A stretch of DNA of 64,000 bases from Pteria penguin (taxonomy: Eukaryota > Mollusca > Bivalvia > Pterioida > Pteriidae): assembly GCA_035048485.1 (NCBI GenBank), contig CM068588.1:30378769-30442768 (forward strand), given 5' to 3'. Positions 47,396 through 59,060 of the stretch are shown here, piece by piece. Both the position numbers and the translations under genes were made by a program. Numbering within the stretch: the first letter of the stretch is position 1; each line of letters opens with the position of its first letter. The notes under the pieces are model-generated. The model was not told the DNA's origin and did no database searches. It saw nothing but the letters and a program-made list of their open reading frames with translations.

Positions 47396-47691
47396 CGAAG
47401 AAACCGAAGGTGCAGCGCGTCTTAGATTTTTTGATTGATAGGAATGAGAGCTCGTCCGAATCTGAAGTCGAGGTGTATAAACGGGATCGCGTCGATCCAG
47501 ACATTTACCCTCTACAATGGTGGAAAACTCATTCCACGATTTATCCCCGGTTGTCCGTATTGGCACGCCGTTGTCTCTACAGTTAGACGTATCCTTACGA
47601 AACTACGCAATCGAATTCAGTTTCCTGTGTCGACAAAATTACTTTTCTGAACAAAAATAAACTTTCTGCATAAGAAAGTTCAAACTGTGTT
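47396..47691 (+). pseudogene. hAT (ZBED-like) transposase, C-terminal dimerisation part
   Basis: KKPKVQRVLDFLIDRNESSS (47398), SEVEVYKRDRVDPDIYPLQW (47460) and WKTHSTIYPRLSVLARRCL: the hAT C-terminal domain with its Pro-Leu-x-Trp-Trp box. A deletion removes the following Ser-Glu-Arg-x-Phe-Ser segment, then CVDKITFLNKNKLS (47630) ends the protein. Its start joins in sense with FRKRKKK at 35249, so both parts are one gene split by a 12.15-kb nest. Confidence 0.85.
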
Positions 47692-49438
47692 CCGTTTATC
47701 TGTTATTGTTTGTGAACATTTTTACCTTAATTGCAATTTCTCTAGACGGTTTCAACGTGTTTAGCTGGGAATTTATTACAGCACTGTTTGTATTTTTGAT
47801 TTATATCACAAATAAACGTCACTTAAAAATTAAAGTTCATTTGCACTATATGATTTCCATATGTCAGTTTGAATAACAGTGAAGAACATAATAAGTGCAA
47901 CAGACGTTGTTCCACTTGTTTATGATGTAGAGGGCCATGTGACAGACATCCGTTTATCATTATTATTATTTATGATTTAAGGGTGTAGGACTTCTTGCAG
48001 CGTACAAAATTAGACAACGTCTATTGATACCAGTAACCGTGTACTCAATCGGAAAAAATACTGTTATGTCCTATTTTATCTAGAAAAAGAATTTGAATTC
48101 AATGTTTGAATAGATATAATTTTATTTTTATTTGCATAAAACTGAAGATTTTTCAGACTATGTATAGTCACTATTATGTTATACGTAAGGCTTTGAGTGT
48201 TTAATGTATATAAGTATATATGTGCAATATCGTTTTTTTTTTCAAGAAAAAATCCGTGATTTTATGTTAAGCGCTTTAGAGGTGTCATTTTATATAGGAC
48301 GTTATATAAAACTTTGTATTGTATTTACCTTCAGAGACGTAAACTCGAACTACATTGTTGTGTTTGTGATGGCTTCATTTTCTCAATGTCGCCAACGATA
48401 CAAGCTGCAGAAAATCCATTGAATTGAAATCGTACACAGCTCGTTGATTAAAATCGGTAGGGGGAAAATGAGTACCAAGCATCAGTCGTGATGTTGGTTT
48501 GCCAAAGCCTGGTAACACAAATCGATACTTAAATTTTGGCAACTTGTACTTTGCTAGACAAATCATATCGATGGGTATTATATATGAATTTTACAGTATT
48601 ATTCAAATATTCTTAGCTTTAACGTCATCTTTAAATGAGTAGATATGCGTCTTATCTGAATTAAGATATATCCACTTGAATAAATCATAAGATTCTTAAT
48701 TGAATACTCTTAAAAAGATTTTTAATTGAAATCTCTTAAGATTTATTGCCCACTTTATACGTTGAGAATGATTAAGTACGCATTTGTGTCAGTGAACTGT
48801 TGATTTCGCTGTGAGTTATTTTACGGAAAAAAGTACTTTTATTATTTTTTTTTTTATTTTTGTAAATCTTTTGTCTTTTACATTAATATCCGACACAGTT
48901 GAACATTCCTTTAATTAGCCAATATTAATGAATAGAGTTATCTGCCAAAGGTCTTGAGAGAAAGCAACAAAGCATCTTTCTACTGTACTTTAATGTCACT
49001 CACTGAGTCTGATTTCTTCAGAACTCTAGACGACCGTCGTTTGATCGACAGAAAGGTCCAATGTATTGAAAGTTGATTATGGATTTCAATTAGATTGGAT
49101 ATTATTCAATGCAAGTAACTCCTTGTATTACAAAAGTTCGAGAGATGAATGAATTATTTATAATACTTACACACTAATGAATAAGTGCTTGTCTATGCAA
49201 TAGAATTCAAGAAAGTTTGTTACCACTTTTCAGGACATTAAGGAAAACTAGTACTTTTAAAGGTTTTACATTACTTCCCATCCTTACAATATTCCGTGAA
49301 TAAATCAGAGCAAAAACATTTAGTTAAAACAAATTGAAATTCTTTTGATTTATTACTGGCTAATAGATTCAATAATTCGTTTTAAACTTACTTAAGGATA
49401 TTTAATCTGGCATTGTTGCCTGAAACATCCATGTAGTA
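47692..49438. other. No gene seen
   Basis: AT-rich. Probably includes the 3' end of the hAT element at left, whose inverted terminus I could not define. Confidence 0.45.
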
Positions 49439-49452
49439 CATGTGTCACATTA

Positions 49453-49733
49453 AGCCGGCATGGCCTAGTGGTATCGCGCTGGACTCCTGATCGGGAGGCC
49501 GGGGGTCGAGTCCCGCTGTGGTCATGCCGGTGTCCTGTCTTTCGGATGAGACAGAAAAAACCGAGGCCCCGTGTCGTGGTATGCATGGCACGTTAAAGAT
49601 CCCTCACTGCTTCGGATGGGTCCGTTGCAAAAGTCAAAATTTGTATGCCCCGCATCAGGCAGATGCCGTCACCATATACATGAAATATTCGTGAAGTGAC
49701 GTTCAACGAAAATCAATAAATAAATCAATCAAT
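49453..49733 (+). mobile_element. SINE S1, full-length, tRNA-headed
   Basis: Head with ATGGCCTAGTGGTATCGCGC (A box) and GGGTCGAGTCCCGC (B box). Body with GTCTTTCGGATGAGACAG (small hairpin) and GCATGGCACGTTAAAGATCC, then the 3' part found at 4965, 28980 and 57183, ending (AATC)n. Flanked by CATGTGTCA(C/T)ATTA at 49439-49452 and 49734-49747 (one mismatch in 14). Reference copy for the family. Confidence 0.93.
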
Positions 49734-49747
49734 CATGTGTCATATTA

Positions 49748-51117
49748 GGAATTCCGCCAGGTATTTTGATGTCACTGTATACGTTTGAAGTATTCTTTCA
49801 TTTGAATCACTTTCACTTTGTGGGTGTCTTATATGGTGGACAAGAGGTTCTCGATGACATCTGACACCAATATTATGGTTTTAAAGTTAATTTCAAAAAA
49901 TCGATATCGAAAAGTCGAATTTAAAAGATATGTGAATTGATTGAAAAAATTTAAACTCTATAATAAGAGTTTTGCCTTCCGTTCGATTTTTGAAGAATAA
50001 TATTCTTGCTTATATTCTATGATATCTCAATTTTAGTAGCCTGTTGATAATTTTTCTTTATGGAAGATGATTAAAAATTTTGAAGGTGGCTTTTATTTTA
50101 TGGTTGTAAGAAGGTGGAATCGTTTATTGGTTAACCACACCATTTGAATGACTATAATTACTTCAAATGACAGTTGGTATCTATGTGTGCATGGCGGCAT
50201 TTATTATCCGATAACAGTTGTATGTATAGTCCATAATATAAATTCTTCCTGGTACTTTAATAGTACAATATGAAGTAGTAGTGTCACTAGATATGATTGT
50301 TAGACGCAGGCAGTTTTACAATGTTAATGCCAGTGCTTGCGAATGTGTTATGTTAAAGAAAACTTAAAGGTCACAGGAAAAGACTTTTTTCTCTTTGTTT
50401 TGTTGTATGTAGGTCTCAATAATCGAAATCATTTATTTCCACATTCTCATCACATTCGGCTGAGTATTTATTTACCTTTTAATCGACTCTTATCGAGAGT
50501 TATCGTTCTTATACGATTCAAGAAATTTCATTGGATTAAAGAAAATGACGTCATTTCTGCCAAACTCGAAAGAGAAAGTAATCATTTATATTGTAAATAT
50601 CACGATCGTAACGCCTATTTAAATTGGAAAAAATGGATTATGACGACATGAAGTATGTTGTGAAGCCATATCAGTTTGAGCCTGAGTAGTTTCAAATGTT
50701 GGAGGAGCAGGAATACGAGCCAGTGATACGGAGGAATCTGCATCTGTATCTGACAGTTCCGAGACACATACTGACATAACGATGTTGAAAACATTGCTTT
50801 AGTTTAGATCTAGATGAGTGGTACGTAAGCCAATGTTATAATATCTATCTATCTACGTATAATGCAAAACCCTCTTACGAGTATTATGTGCAGATTAGAC
50901 ATAGACTACTTTCAGTAATATTAAGCAACCTTACTTGAAAGGGGGGGGGGGCTTAATTCAAGATCCAAATACGGTGCTTTATAAATGATCAAAATTGTAA
51001 TTTAAACAGTGGAAATTGGAATAACTGGGAAGAGATACTTAGGCTACAATCAATTGAAAAAAAGAAAATATTACCTTAAACTTGTCGGTTTACATACAGT
51101 TTTACTATTACATGTAT
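49748..51117. other. Mostly empty; diverged family B tail core at 50105-50190 (+)
   Basis: AAGGTGGAATCG ... TGGTTAACCACACCATTTGAAT ... CAAATGACAG matches the conserved family B tail. At 50633-50800 a short frame begins MDYDDMKYVVKPYQFEPE and, after a shift, becomes Ser/Glu/Asp-rich; possibly a decayed first exon, not identified. A G homopolymer lies at 50941. Confidence 0.5.
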
Positions 51118-52312
51118 CAAGGACTTATACGTGTATAAGAATTACGGACAACTCCGACCCCGGACAACTCGGACCCAGACATCTCGGCCCGTTAACTGAC
51201 ATCTCGGCCCCTTTACGGACATCTCGGCCCGTTTTGAAAATAAAGGTCTTTAATTTACTGTTACATGTATTGTTTTGTGATATACCTATGAAAAACAATA
51301 AAAAGTATAAAATGGACTTCTAGATTTATTAATAACAATACATGTAGATCTATTGTAAATCTACATCATGTAAATGAATGATATAAAATGTCAAGATGAA
51401 ACATCATTTATGAAGAACTGTTGTTCATTTTTGAAAATGCACATTATATGAATTTAATCAAACAAAGCACTACTATATAATGATATGATTATTTCTTAAA
51501 AATATAAAACAAGCACAAGCACAGTCAATATAAAAATACAAATATACACTAGTCACTTTCTATGCACTGGGTCCGTAGATGGAGCTGCACTTCTTGAGTA
51601 GTTGGCTGACGCTGTTGGAGTACTGGTCCCAGGCGGCGAAGATCTTCCCTGTCAGTTGCTGAGTCTTCTTGCGTTGATGTCGTCGAATCTTTCCTTCTTT
51701 CATCATCCGTAGGTTCAATGGTATGGAGTCTGCTTCGTCGTAGATAAGTTGGATCAGTAGATAGAAGGGCAGGTTTGACTAAGTCTATATTATTGATTGT
51801 ATTTTGTTAAATTCTGAACGGACATCTCGGTCCTCTTGAAAATTGACTAAGTCCAAATTATTGATTGTATTTTGTTAAATTCTGAACGGTTGAAAATTGA
51901 CTAAGTCCAAATTATTCATTGTATAAATTCCAAGAGTATAAATCAATTTTAAATTCATATATACAATATACGGTCACAGATATGATTAATATTGAATATT
52001 TATATCTAAACATGATAATAATATTCAATTTATTCATTCAAAAAGTAAGATATTAAAAGTTCTTTTCATCGGACATCTCGGCCCGTCCAAAAATTTTCGA
52101 AGTCAAATAATTTATGAATATGTCGTTGAACTTTTAACTTCTATCACATAGGAGTATAAATGGACATTATCATATGTTTTTCCCTTGTTATTAAAGATAA
52201 GAAACTATAAATTCATATCATAACATCGACTTTAAAAAGGGGCCGAGTTGTCCGGTAAACGGGCCGAGTTGTCCGGGGTCCGAGATGTCCGCGTACCGTG
52301 TAGAAGTCCTTG
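51118..52312 (-). mobile_element. MULE-like DNA transposon remnant with complex inverted ends
   Basis: Ends start CAAGGACTT in inverted orientation and are flanked by CATGTAT on both sides (51111-51117 and 52313-52319). Inside each end is a cluster of GGACATCTCGGCCC / GGACAACTCGG units (four to five on the left, three to four on the right, inverted), with single copies near 51822 and 52074. A block GACTAAGTC.AAATTATT is repeated three times at 51778-51925. Carries a transposase C-terminal exon on the minus strand. MULE assignment comes from that exon's style; the 7-bp duplication is shorter than the usual 8-11. Confidence 0.6.
51560..51778 (-). pseudogene. MULE-type transposase, C-terminal exon
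   Basis: Minus strand after an AG acceptor-like site (51779): LPFYLLIQLIYDEADSIPLN, LRMMKEGKIRRHQRKKTQQL, GKIFAAWDQYSNSVSQLLKK, ending GPSA and TAG (51560-51562). Base composition is clearly more GC-rich and codon-like than its surroundings. The style, Leu-Pro-x-Tyr-x-Leu-Ile followed by a basic RRxxRK segment and a Trp-Asp-x-Tyr, recalls the C-terminal end of invertebrate MULE-domain proteins. No upstream DDE part remains. Confidence 0.55.
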
Positions 52313-52654
52313 CATGTATTCAGTGACATACATACACATGTATATGTATATATGTCTCTGATGTATTGCAATATATGTATATTTGATATATTTGTGTTCA
52401 TAATTTTCTGCCCTCCCCCCCCTGTTAATATGTCTATGGGTTTAAAGGATTTGACATCTGACTCCCGAGGTTTTTTTTACCCCCTTCAACCCCATAGAAT
52501 TACCAGTGCTTTCTCTTTTTTTTTTTTCTTCCTCTTTGTCATTGTTGTTTTGATACTTTTTGGGGGTTTTCTTTTTATTTTTACTGTATCCAAATACATA
52601 TTTTCATGACAACTAACCATATCAATGCAAAGTTTGAAGAGCTCGATTCAATAC
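52313..52654. other. No gene seen
   Basis: Pyrimidine-rich stretch near 52410-52570; nothing else recognised. Confidence 0.45.
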
Positions 52655-52829
52655 ATTCCTTCAACCTTGGTTGATTAGGGTTTACCATTACTTTCAACAA
52701 TTTCTTCAGTTACATTGCGACATGGAAGTGGGAGGATTAGCATTAAAGTGGTGCAACCCGTGAATTGAACAACAGACCTTCTGCACTGTAATCCAAGTGC
52801 TTAACATATACACCAACTCTGCCCCATTG
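52655..52829 (-). mobile_element. SINE S2, old diverged copy
   Basis: Same order as 28743-28915 on the minus strand: GGGGCAGAGTTGGTGTATATGTTAAGCACTTGG, a damaged B box, TGGAAGTGGGAGG mirrored, and CAATTTCTTCAGTTACATTGCGACATGG on the plus strand. Confidence 0.75.
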
Positions 52830-54020
<1,191 letters not shown>

Positions 54021-54308
54021 GTGTGTGTGTTAATGCCTACTATACCATCATGTATGGTAAAAATAAATTTAAAAATATTTTAAGTGTTTGTGACCATATC
54101 TTAATAGAATAATAATACTTAATTTCAACAGTTTTCTTTTTGTAAAAGCTGACCGTGATAATTCGGCTCATTCTTTAACTTTTTTTTTCATCAAGATGCC
54201 GATGAGACGGGAAAACGAAAGTAGTCACATATTACAGTACCATCTTTAACTTTTAAGTCTCAGCTGAATCCTTCAGCTTTAGCAAGAAATGGATTTCGTG
54301 CAAAGCAG

Positions 54309-54552
54309 TCAGGTGTGAAATGATCTAAACATATATGTGAGGACCCCTCTGGTATCTATAGCTTGTCCATCTAGTGCTACTTGCATCTGTACTAATGACG
54401 TGAACAAGTTCAACAACCCAGTCCATATGAGACTTGTCTCTTCCCCCCTTCCATGTTCTCCGAAATTTCGGAAATTGGAAGGCACTAACGTCTGAGTTCG
54501 TACTGGTATTGTTACATCCAAATACTACACAGTGGACCATGTCCCCACTCAA
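54309..54552 (-). pseudogene. THAP-like zinc-finger fragment
   Basis: Minus strand from 54552: MSGDMVHCVVFGCNNTSTNS, then SAFQFPKFRRTWKGG and a Trp-Val segment. THAP domains start with Met-x-x-Cys-x2-4-Cys, then a Phe-x-x-Phe-Pro box and a Trp. The second metal pair (Cys-x2-His-Phe) is not visible; a frame change near 54470 gives a different open frame. Could be a first exon of a THAP gene or a P-element-like transposon relic. Confidence 0.5.
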
Positions 54553-55054
54553 AGATTTTATTTAATTATTGTTAACACGTGCACGGTGTCTATAGTTTCC
54601 TCTACTTTCACACAATCGACACCCTTACGCCAAGATATGTGCAAACGAGCAAGATTTGTATAAGTTGTTAACTTGTTTCTTAATCGTTGTAAAATAAATA
54701 AAGTTTAAATTTAATTTTTTTAGTAGTGATCTGATGAGTCTAAATGATCTGTATGATAATCTTTATGACATTTATGATCATCTTTATGATCATCTTTATG
54801 AATCTGAAACTGTAAAGGTATCACCGTCATCGGATTATTCGTACGGGTAAATGGAAAGTTATGTTGAAGTATAGATGAAGTATTGCACTACAGTTTTCAC
54901 AACTTGGGCACCGCTTGTTTCTTGTACACACTTCACAACATATATGTCATAATTTTCGTTAGGCTTACATTTGTAAGCAGGTAAAAATTCCATGCTGCAT
55001 AAATTACATGTACTAGTATTATTTCATTAATTTTATATTACGATCTTTACATCC
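54553..55054. other. No gene seen
   Basis: Contains a short (ATGATCTTT)n-like stretch at 54745-54800. Confidence 0.45.
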
Positions 55055-55500
55055 AAGTAATGATTTGTAAAGGTTTAGTACACTTGACACTAGAGACAAA
55101 CACATTGATATATTGTGTGGTATTTTGGTAATCCAAAATCAGTCTTTTATCAGAACTTCCTCTGTAATTCTCCTCTAGCCACTAAGTTTGCAGTTGCTGT
55201 CAAAAGAAAGGTGGGAACATTTATCAAACTGGGCACCTCCCCAAATTTTATGTACCAAATATGGTATGCATATTAGTATGTTCTTTCAAAATTTAAATGG
55301 GAAAGATTTTGGGGAGGGTGATTTACTTCTATTCCCCTTTTCCACTATCAACCATTTGGATACATTGTGTGATACTGAAACGCAATTATTAATGTTCACT
55401 CTAGGGAGAAATTATTATTTACCAATGTAAGACAGTGTTGGCCATATCAAAATACTTGTGTCTCATGCGGTTTGTCAGCCACTTTTTCCATTTGCTTTCA
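55055..55500. repeat. Dispersed repeat X, right copy
   Basis: Uninterrupted partner of the split copy at 32921-33990. Contains an 80-codon frame at 55188-55430 that is not conserved in the other copy. Confidence 0.65.
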
Positions 55501-55511
55501 GAGACATAAAT

Positions 55512-55655
55512 ACAATGTAAAGATAATGGATAAATCCAAACCACAAGTCCAAAAATCATGAAACCAGAGGACATACAAAATCAGTGAAAATGAAAAACAA
55601 GTGGAAAATAACAAAATATGTGTACCTGAAGAGCATATTTGAACCCCTGAACTGT
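55512..55655 (-). mobile_element. Family A (10.8/38.5-kb subtype) 3' tail, solo copy
   Basis: Minus strand AGGGGTTCAAATATGCTCTTC ... ATTTTGTATGTCCTCTGG ... CATTATCTTTACATTG, as in the LINE insertion at 38.98-39.11 kb. It ends at the same position as that copy. Confidence 0.85.
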
Positions 55656-56210
55656 ATTTTAAATTTGTGTGGTTTGTGATGACTTCATATTTCCCACTTG
55701 TCACAACCGATATAAGCCAAAAAAAAATCCAAACATGCTTAAATAAGTTATTGGAAGCAGCGGTAAAAACCAGCATTCTTCGTCTGGTTTATTTGCAGTG
55801 CAGAATTACTAACAAATGCCATTAACATAGACTTTCTCTTTTACCTGTTTGTACTGGTAGACACGAAGAATACTCTTTTGTTAAGTAAAGACACCAATGC
55901 ATTGATCTAGACCTGTAAAAAATGGTAAATTAAACGCTTTTTTGGCAATCAAAGTAATGCGTAGAAGCTATCATAATCGTTTTGCAGGATATCGAATTAT
56001 AAATAAGCCCTCAATTTTGATTGTAAGGAAATCACAGTAAGATTTTCTGTTGCGGTTATTCTGAATAGACTATTCTGACATACCTCCAAGTGAAAATGCA
56101 GTGTCCATAGAAGAGAAGTGCAACTGGCCGTGGTGAGACGAAACGAACTTCACGAACTTAACTTTTTTTTCAGTTTGCTGACTTCAAAGAATCACATGCA
56201 AACCAGAACA
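55656..56210. other. No gene seen
   Basis: AT-rich spacer. Confidence 0.45.
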
Positions 56211-56213
56211 CTA

Positions 56214-56441
56214 TATTAAGTTAACAGTTAGCCGAATCAAACTACTAAAGGAATATCTTGAAATCAAAGGTGAAGAAAGGGTTATTAACATGATACTGCC
56301 CTGTGGACTTGTTCCTATCTTCCAAATTTCAGAAGTAAGAATCCGTTTCATTCTTGGTTTTAATGGACATTTAGGATAGGAGATCGGTATACCGGCAGAA
56401 AGTCCAAAATTCGCCATAGCTAAGATCAGAAATCCATACAA
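56214..56441 (-). CDS. Unrecognised exon-like ORF with splice acceptor
   Basis: Immediately after a strong acceptor on the minus strand (TTTTACCATGTGATTTCAG, ending 56442) the frame reads VSLYGFLILAMANFGLSAGI and then PISYPKCPLKPRMKRILTSE, staying open to a TAG at 56211-56213. The first 20 residues could be a membrane helix, followed by a cytosolic-looking Pro/Lys/Arg loop. No family recognised. The true exon may end earlier at a donor. A chance frame cannot be excluded. Confidence 0.35.
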
Positions 56442-56464
56442 CGAGACCTGAAATCACATGGTAA

Positions 56465-57182
56465 AAGATGAAAGTCCATGAAATCAGACCCATAACTGAT
56501 CAAGAAATGGAATCTTCATAAAACTTAAACCAGCTTAGTTATTTTAATCCAAATTCTGTGATTAATCCAACCTGGTTTGTTAACACATGCGATTGGGCGA
56601 AGTTGCATTGACGATGCCCGTAATTAAAATTTCCTGAAATATCACGAATATACCACTAAAACTATGACAGGGAATAATTTTTAATATAATATGATTTATG
56701 CTTTAAAAATCAAACAATTATCAACTTTAGATTTGTAAATGATAATCGTTCCGAACAAAATACAACTGTTTATTTTTTTTCGGAGAGATATGAAAATTTT
56801 TACAGGGTGATATAGAGAAGTTAATGTATAATCGGCTATTTCAAAGGGGAATAACTCTCGTATTATTGGATTATTTTCTCTGTCAACAGTTTGTTGAGAA
56901 CTAAATCAAATATGGCGAGTTCGATTCCTTGAAACGTAATGACCTAATACAAAAAGCACCATCAAAGGAAAAAAAAAAAAAAAGAAACTTCCAAAACGGC
57001 GTGTCCTAGTTGCAATAAGATCTATTGTATTGAGAAATATCAAAGGTATGAGAAAAATACTCTTTCAGATATTCCCATGAAATAAAATATAAGGCAATAC
57101 CACCCAAGGACTGAAAAGAAAAACAATAAAATCGTTAGCGACGTCTTGGCTTTCATAGGCTTTAGCAACCCAGAGGTGAATG
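56465..57182. other. No gene seen
   Basis: AT-rich; A homopolymer at 56969. Confidence 0.45.
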
Positions 57183-57503
57183 ATTGATTGATTTTGTTTA
57201 ACGTCACACCACGAATATTTCACCTATAAAGCAGGCGTGTGAGACGTAAAAACAAAAATCAATCAATCAATATTTCACGTATATGATGACGGCATCAGCC
57301 TGATGCGAGGCATAACAATTTTGACCTTTGCAACGGACCCACCCGAAGCAATGAGGAATCTTTACCATGCCATGCATACCACGACACGGGCCTCGGTTTT
57401 TACTGTCTCATCCGAAAGACAGAACACCGACATGACCAGAGCGGGACTCTAACACAGGCGTCCCGATCAGGAGTCCAGCACGATACCACTAGGCCACGCC
57501 GGT
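57183..57503 (-). mobile_element. SINE S1, long copy with a rearranged 3' end
   Basis: Minus strand head CACCGGCGTGGCCTAGTGGTATCG (A box), B-box region, GTCTTTCGGATGAGACAG, GCATGGTAAAGAT and GACGGCATC...TCAGGC. The 3' end occurs twice: 57262-57290 with (AATC)n, and again 57182-57225 ((GATT)n, AACGTCACACCACGAATATTTCAC) after about 35 bp of foreign sequence, so either tandem tails or one SINE landed in the tail of another. Confidence 0.85.
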
Positions 57504-57514
57504 GTAAAGCCGAA

Positions 57515-57680
57515 TAATGACCCCCGTCGAATTATGACCGGATAGGTCATTATTCTACGTAGAAAAATGACTCCCTAGCCGTAGAATAATGAGTCAAAAT
57601 CGTAGAATAAATACCCGGGGAGTCATTTTTCTACATGTTCGATCTATAGGAAAATGACCCCCATAGAAAAATGACCCTAT
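57515..57680. repeat. GTAGAATAATGA / GAAAAATGACC motif cluster
   Basis: Within 165 bp: TCATTATTCTAC, GTAGAAAAATGACTCC, CGTAGAATAATGA, CGTAGAATAA, GGGGAGTCATTTTTCTAC, GGAAAATGACCCCC, and AGAAAAATGACCC, in both orientations. Non-coding. Confidence 0.8.
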
Positions 57681-57814
57681 ATTGTACTTAATAATATTTG
57701 GTATTTTCCACAACATGATAAGTCTTTGAATCACTATGCTGACGGGAATAATACCCCGTGGCAACAATATTTTGTATGCTCAAATTGAATATCAAATGTT
57801 CTAACAGGATCTTG

Positions 57815-58330
57815 ACAATAAGGTTGTGACCTTGACCTTTCGCACACGACCTTGATACACGTTCATAACACACTAGCATACTTAAAGGAACATATATACC
57901 GAAAATGATATATACCCATTCATACAAGTAACAGATATACACTGGACAAGAATTATGCAATAGTTACCTTGACCTTTGACCTACAATTTTGGTTCAAGGT
58001 CATGGCACATTGGAATCTCCATGGGAAAAAATGTACCAAGTACATGTATGATTATTACCAATTCATACAACTGAAAGATATCACATACACAAGAATTTTA
58101 CAAAAGAGTTAATAGTGACCTTTGTTCAAGGTCATGACACATCGATAACTAAAAAGGAACAAATATACCTAGCACGATCATTACTCATTTATACAACTGA
58201 AATATATAGCTCGAACAAACATTTTGCAAGAGAGTCAATATAGTGACCTTGATCTTCGACCTACGATTTTGGTTCAAGCATATTTGCATCTCCAGAGAAG
58301 CAAATGTACCAAGTATGAACATCTACAGTC
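57815..58330. repeat. Diverged tandem repeat rich in nuclear-receptor half sites
   Basis: Three to four units of about 125-130 bp, each with a TGACCTTGACCTTTGACC-like part, a TTCAAGGTCATGRCAC part, a GGAACAAATRTACC part and a CCATTCATACAAYTGAAAGATAT part. Contains a perfect DR1 (TGACCTTTGACCT, 57970-57982). Confidence 0.8.
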
Positions 58331-59058
58331 GGAACATCGTCGCATCTTTTTTTAACAAAAATCGTTGTTTTCGTATTTGCATTATGATTACATCATCTAA
58401 TATCATGGAAAAACACACAAATCTATACCATAACGGATTCAGTCATGCAACCAATGCAAAGAGTTAATTGATAAAATGATACAAAATACAAAAGAATCTA
58501 GCAAAATTTTCATAAAACCTTTTAAGATAAATGCAAGATTGGTGTGGGTGGGTAGGGGTACTCCGATTTTATGATCAGCACTAGTGTTTACACATTTGAA
58601 CCACGATTGGCTACAAATCATTCGGTTACTATTTCTATATTTCATGGACTCGTATTTTAACCAAAGATGCAAAAACATGCGCACAAAACATGATGATAAT
58701 ATACCAAATTCTATAGGCACTACACTGATCCTTACATGAACAAAATCTATTCGAATGTTTCTTTAAGCTCGCTGAAGATGCATTGGATTGCAATTAGATG
58801 GATTTTAAATTATTGCAAGCACATGTGATTTACATACAGAACTCCAAATTCATATTCATTGCTTTGAGGAGCCATATTTGCATTTTTTTGTAAGTTTCCT
58901 AATATAGCTCCGCCAAATTTTAAGATTTTTTTTAGCAAATGCTAGAGACTTAAACACTCTTTCAAGCTCCATTTTTTTATAATTGTACTCAAATTGGAGA
59001 GCTAGCTATCATGGGACTTTGATTCGAGACTGTATTTCATTTCAAACTTCGAAGCAGC
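58331..59058. other. No gene seen
   Basis: AT-rich spacer. Confidence 0.5.
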
Positions 59059-59060
59059 TA

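Noticed and set aside
50633..50800. Short acidic exon-like frame (KPYQFEPE, then SDTEESASVSDSSET after a shift)
   Set aside because: Suggestive of a decayed N-terminal exon, but one shift and one stop in 50 codons and no family I can name with confidence.
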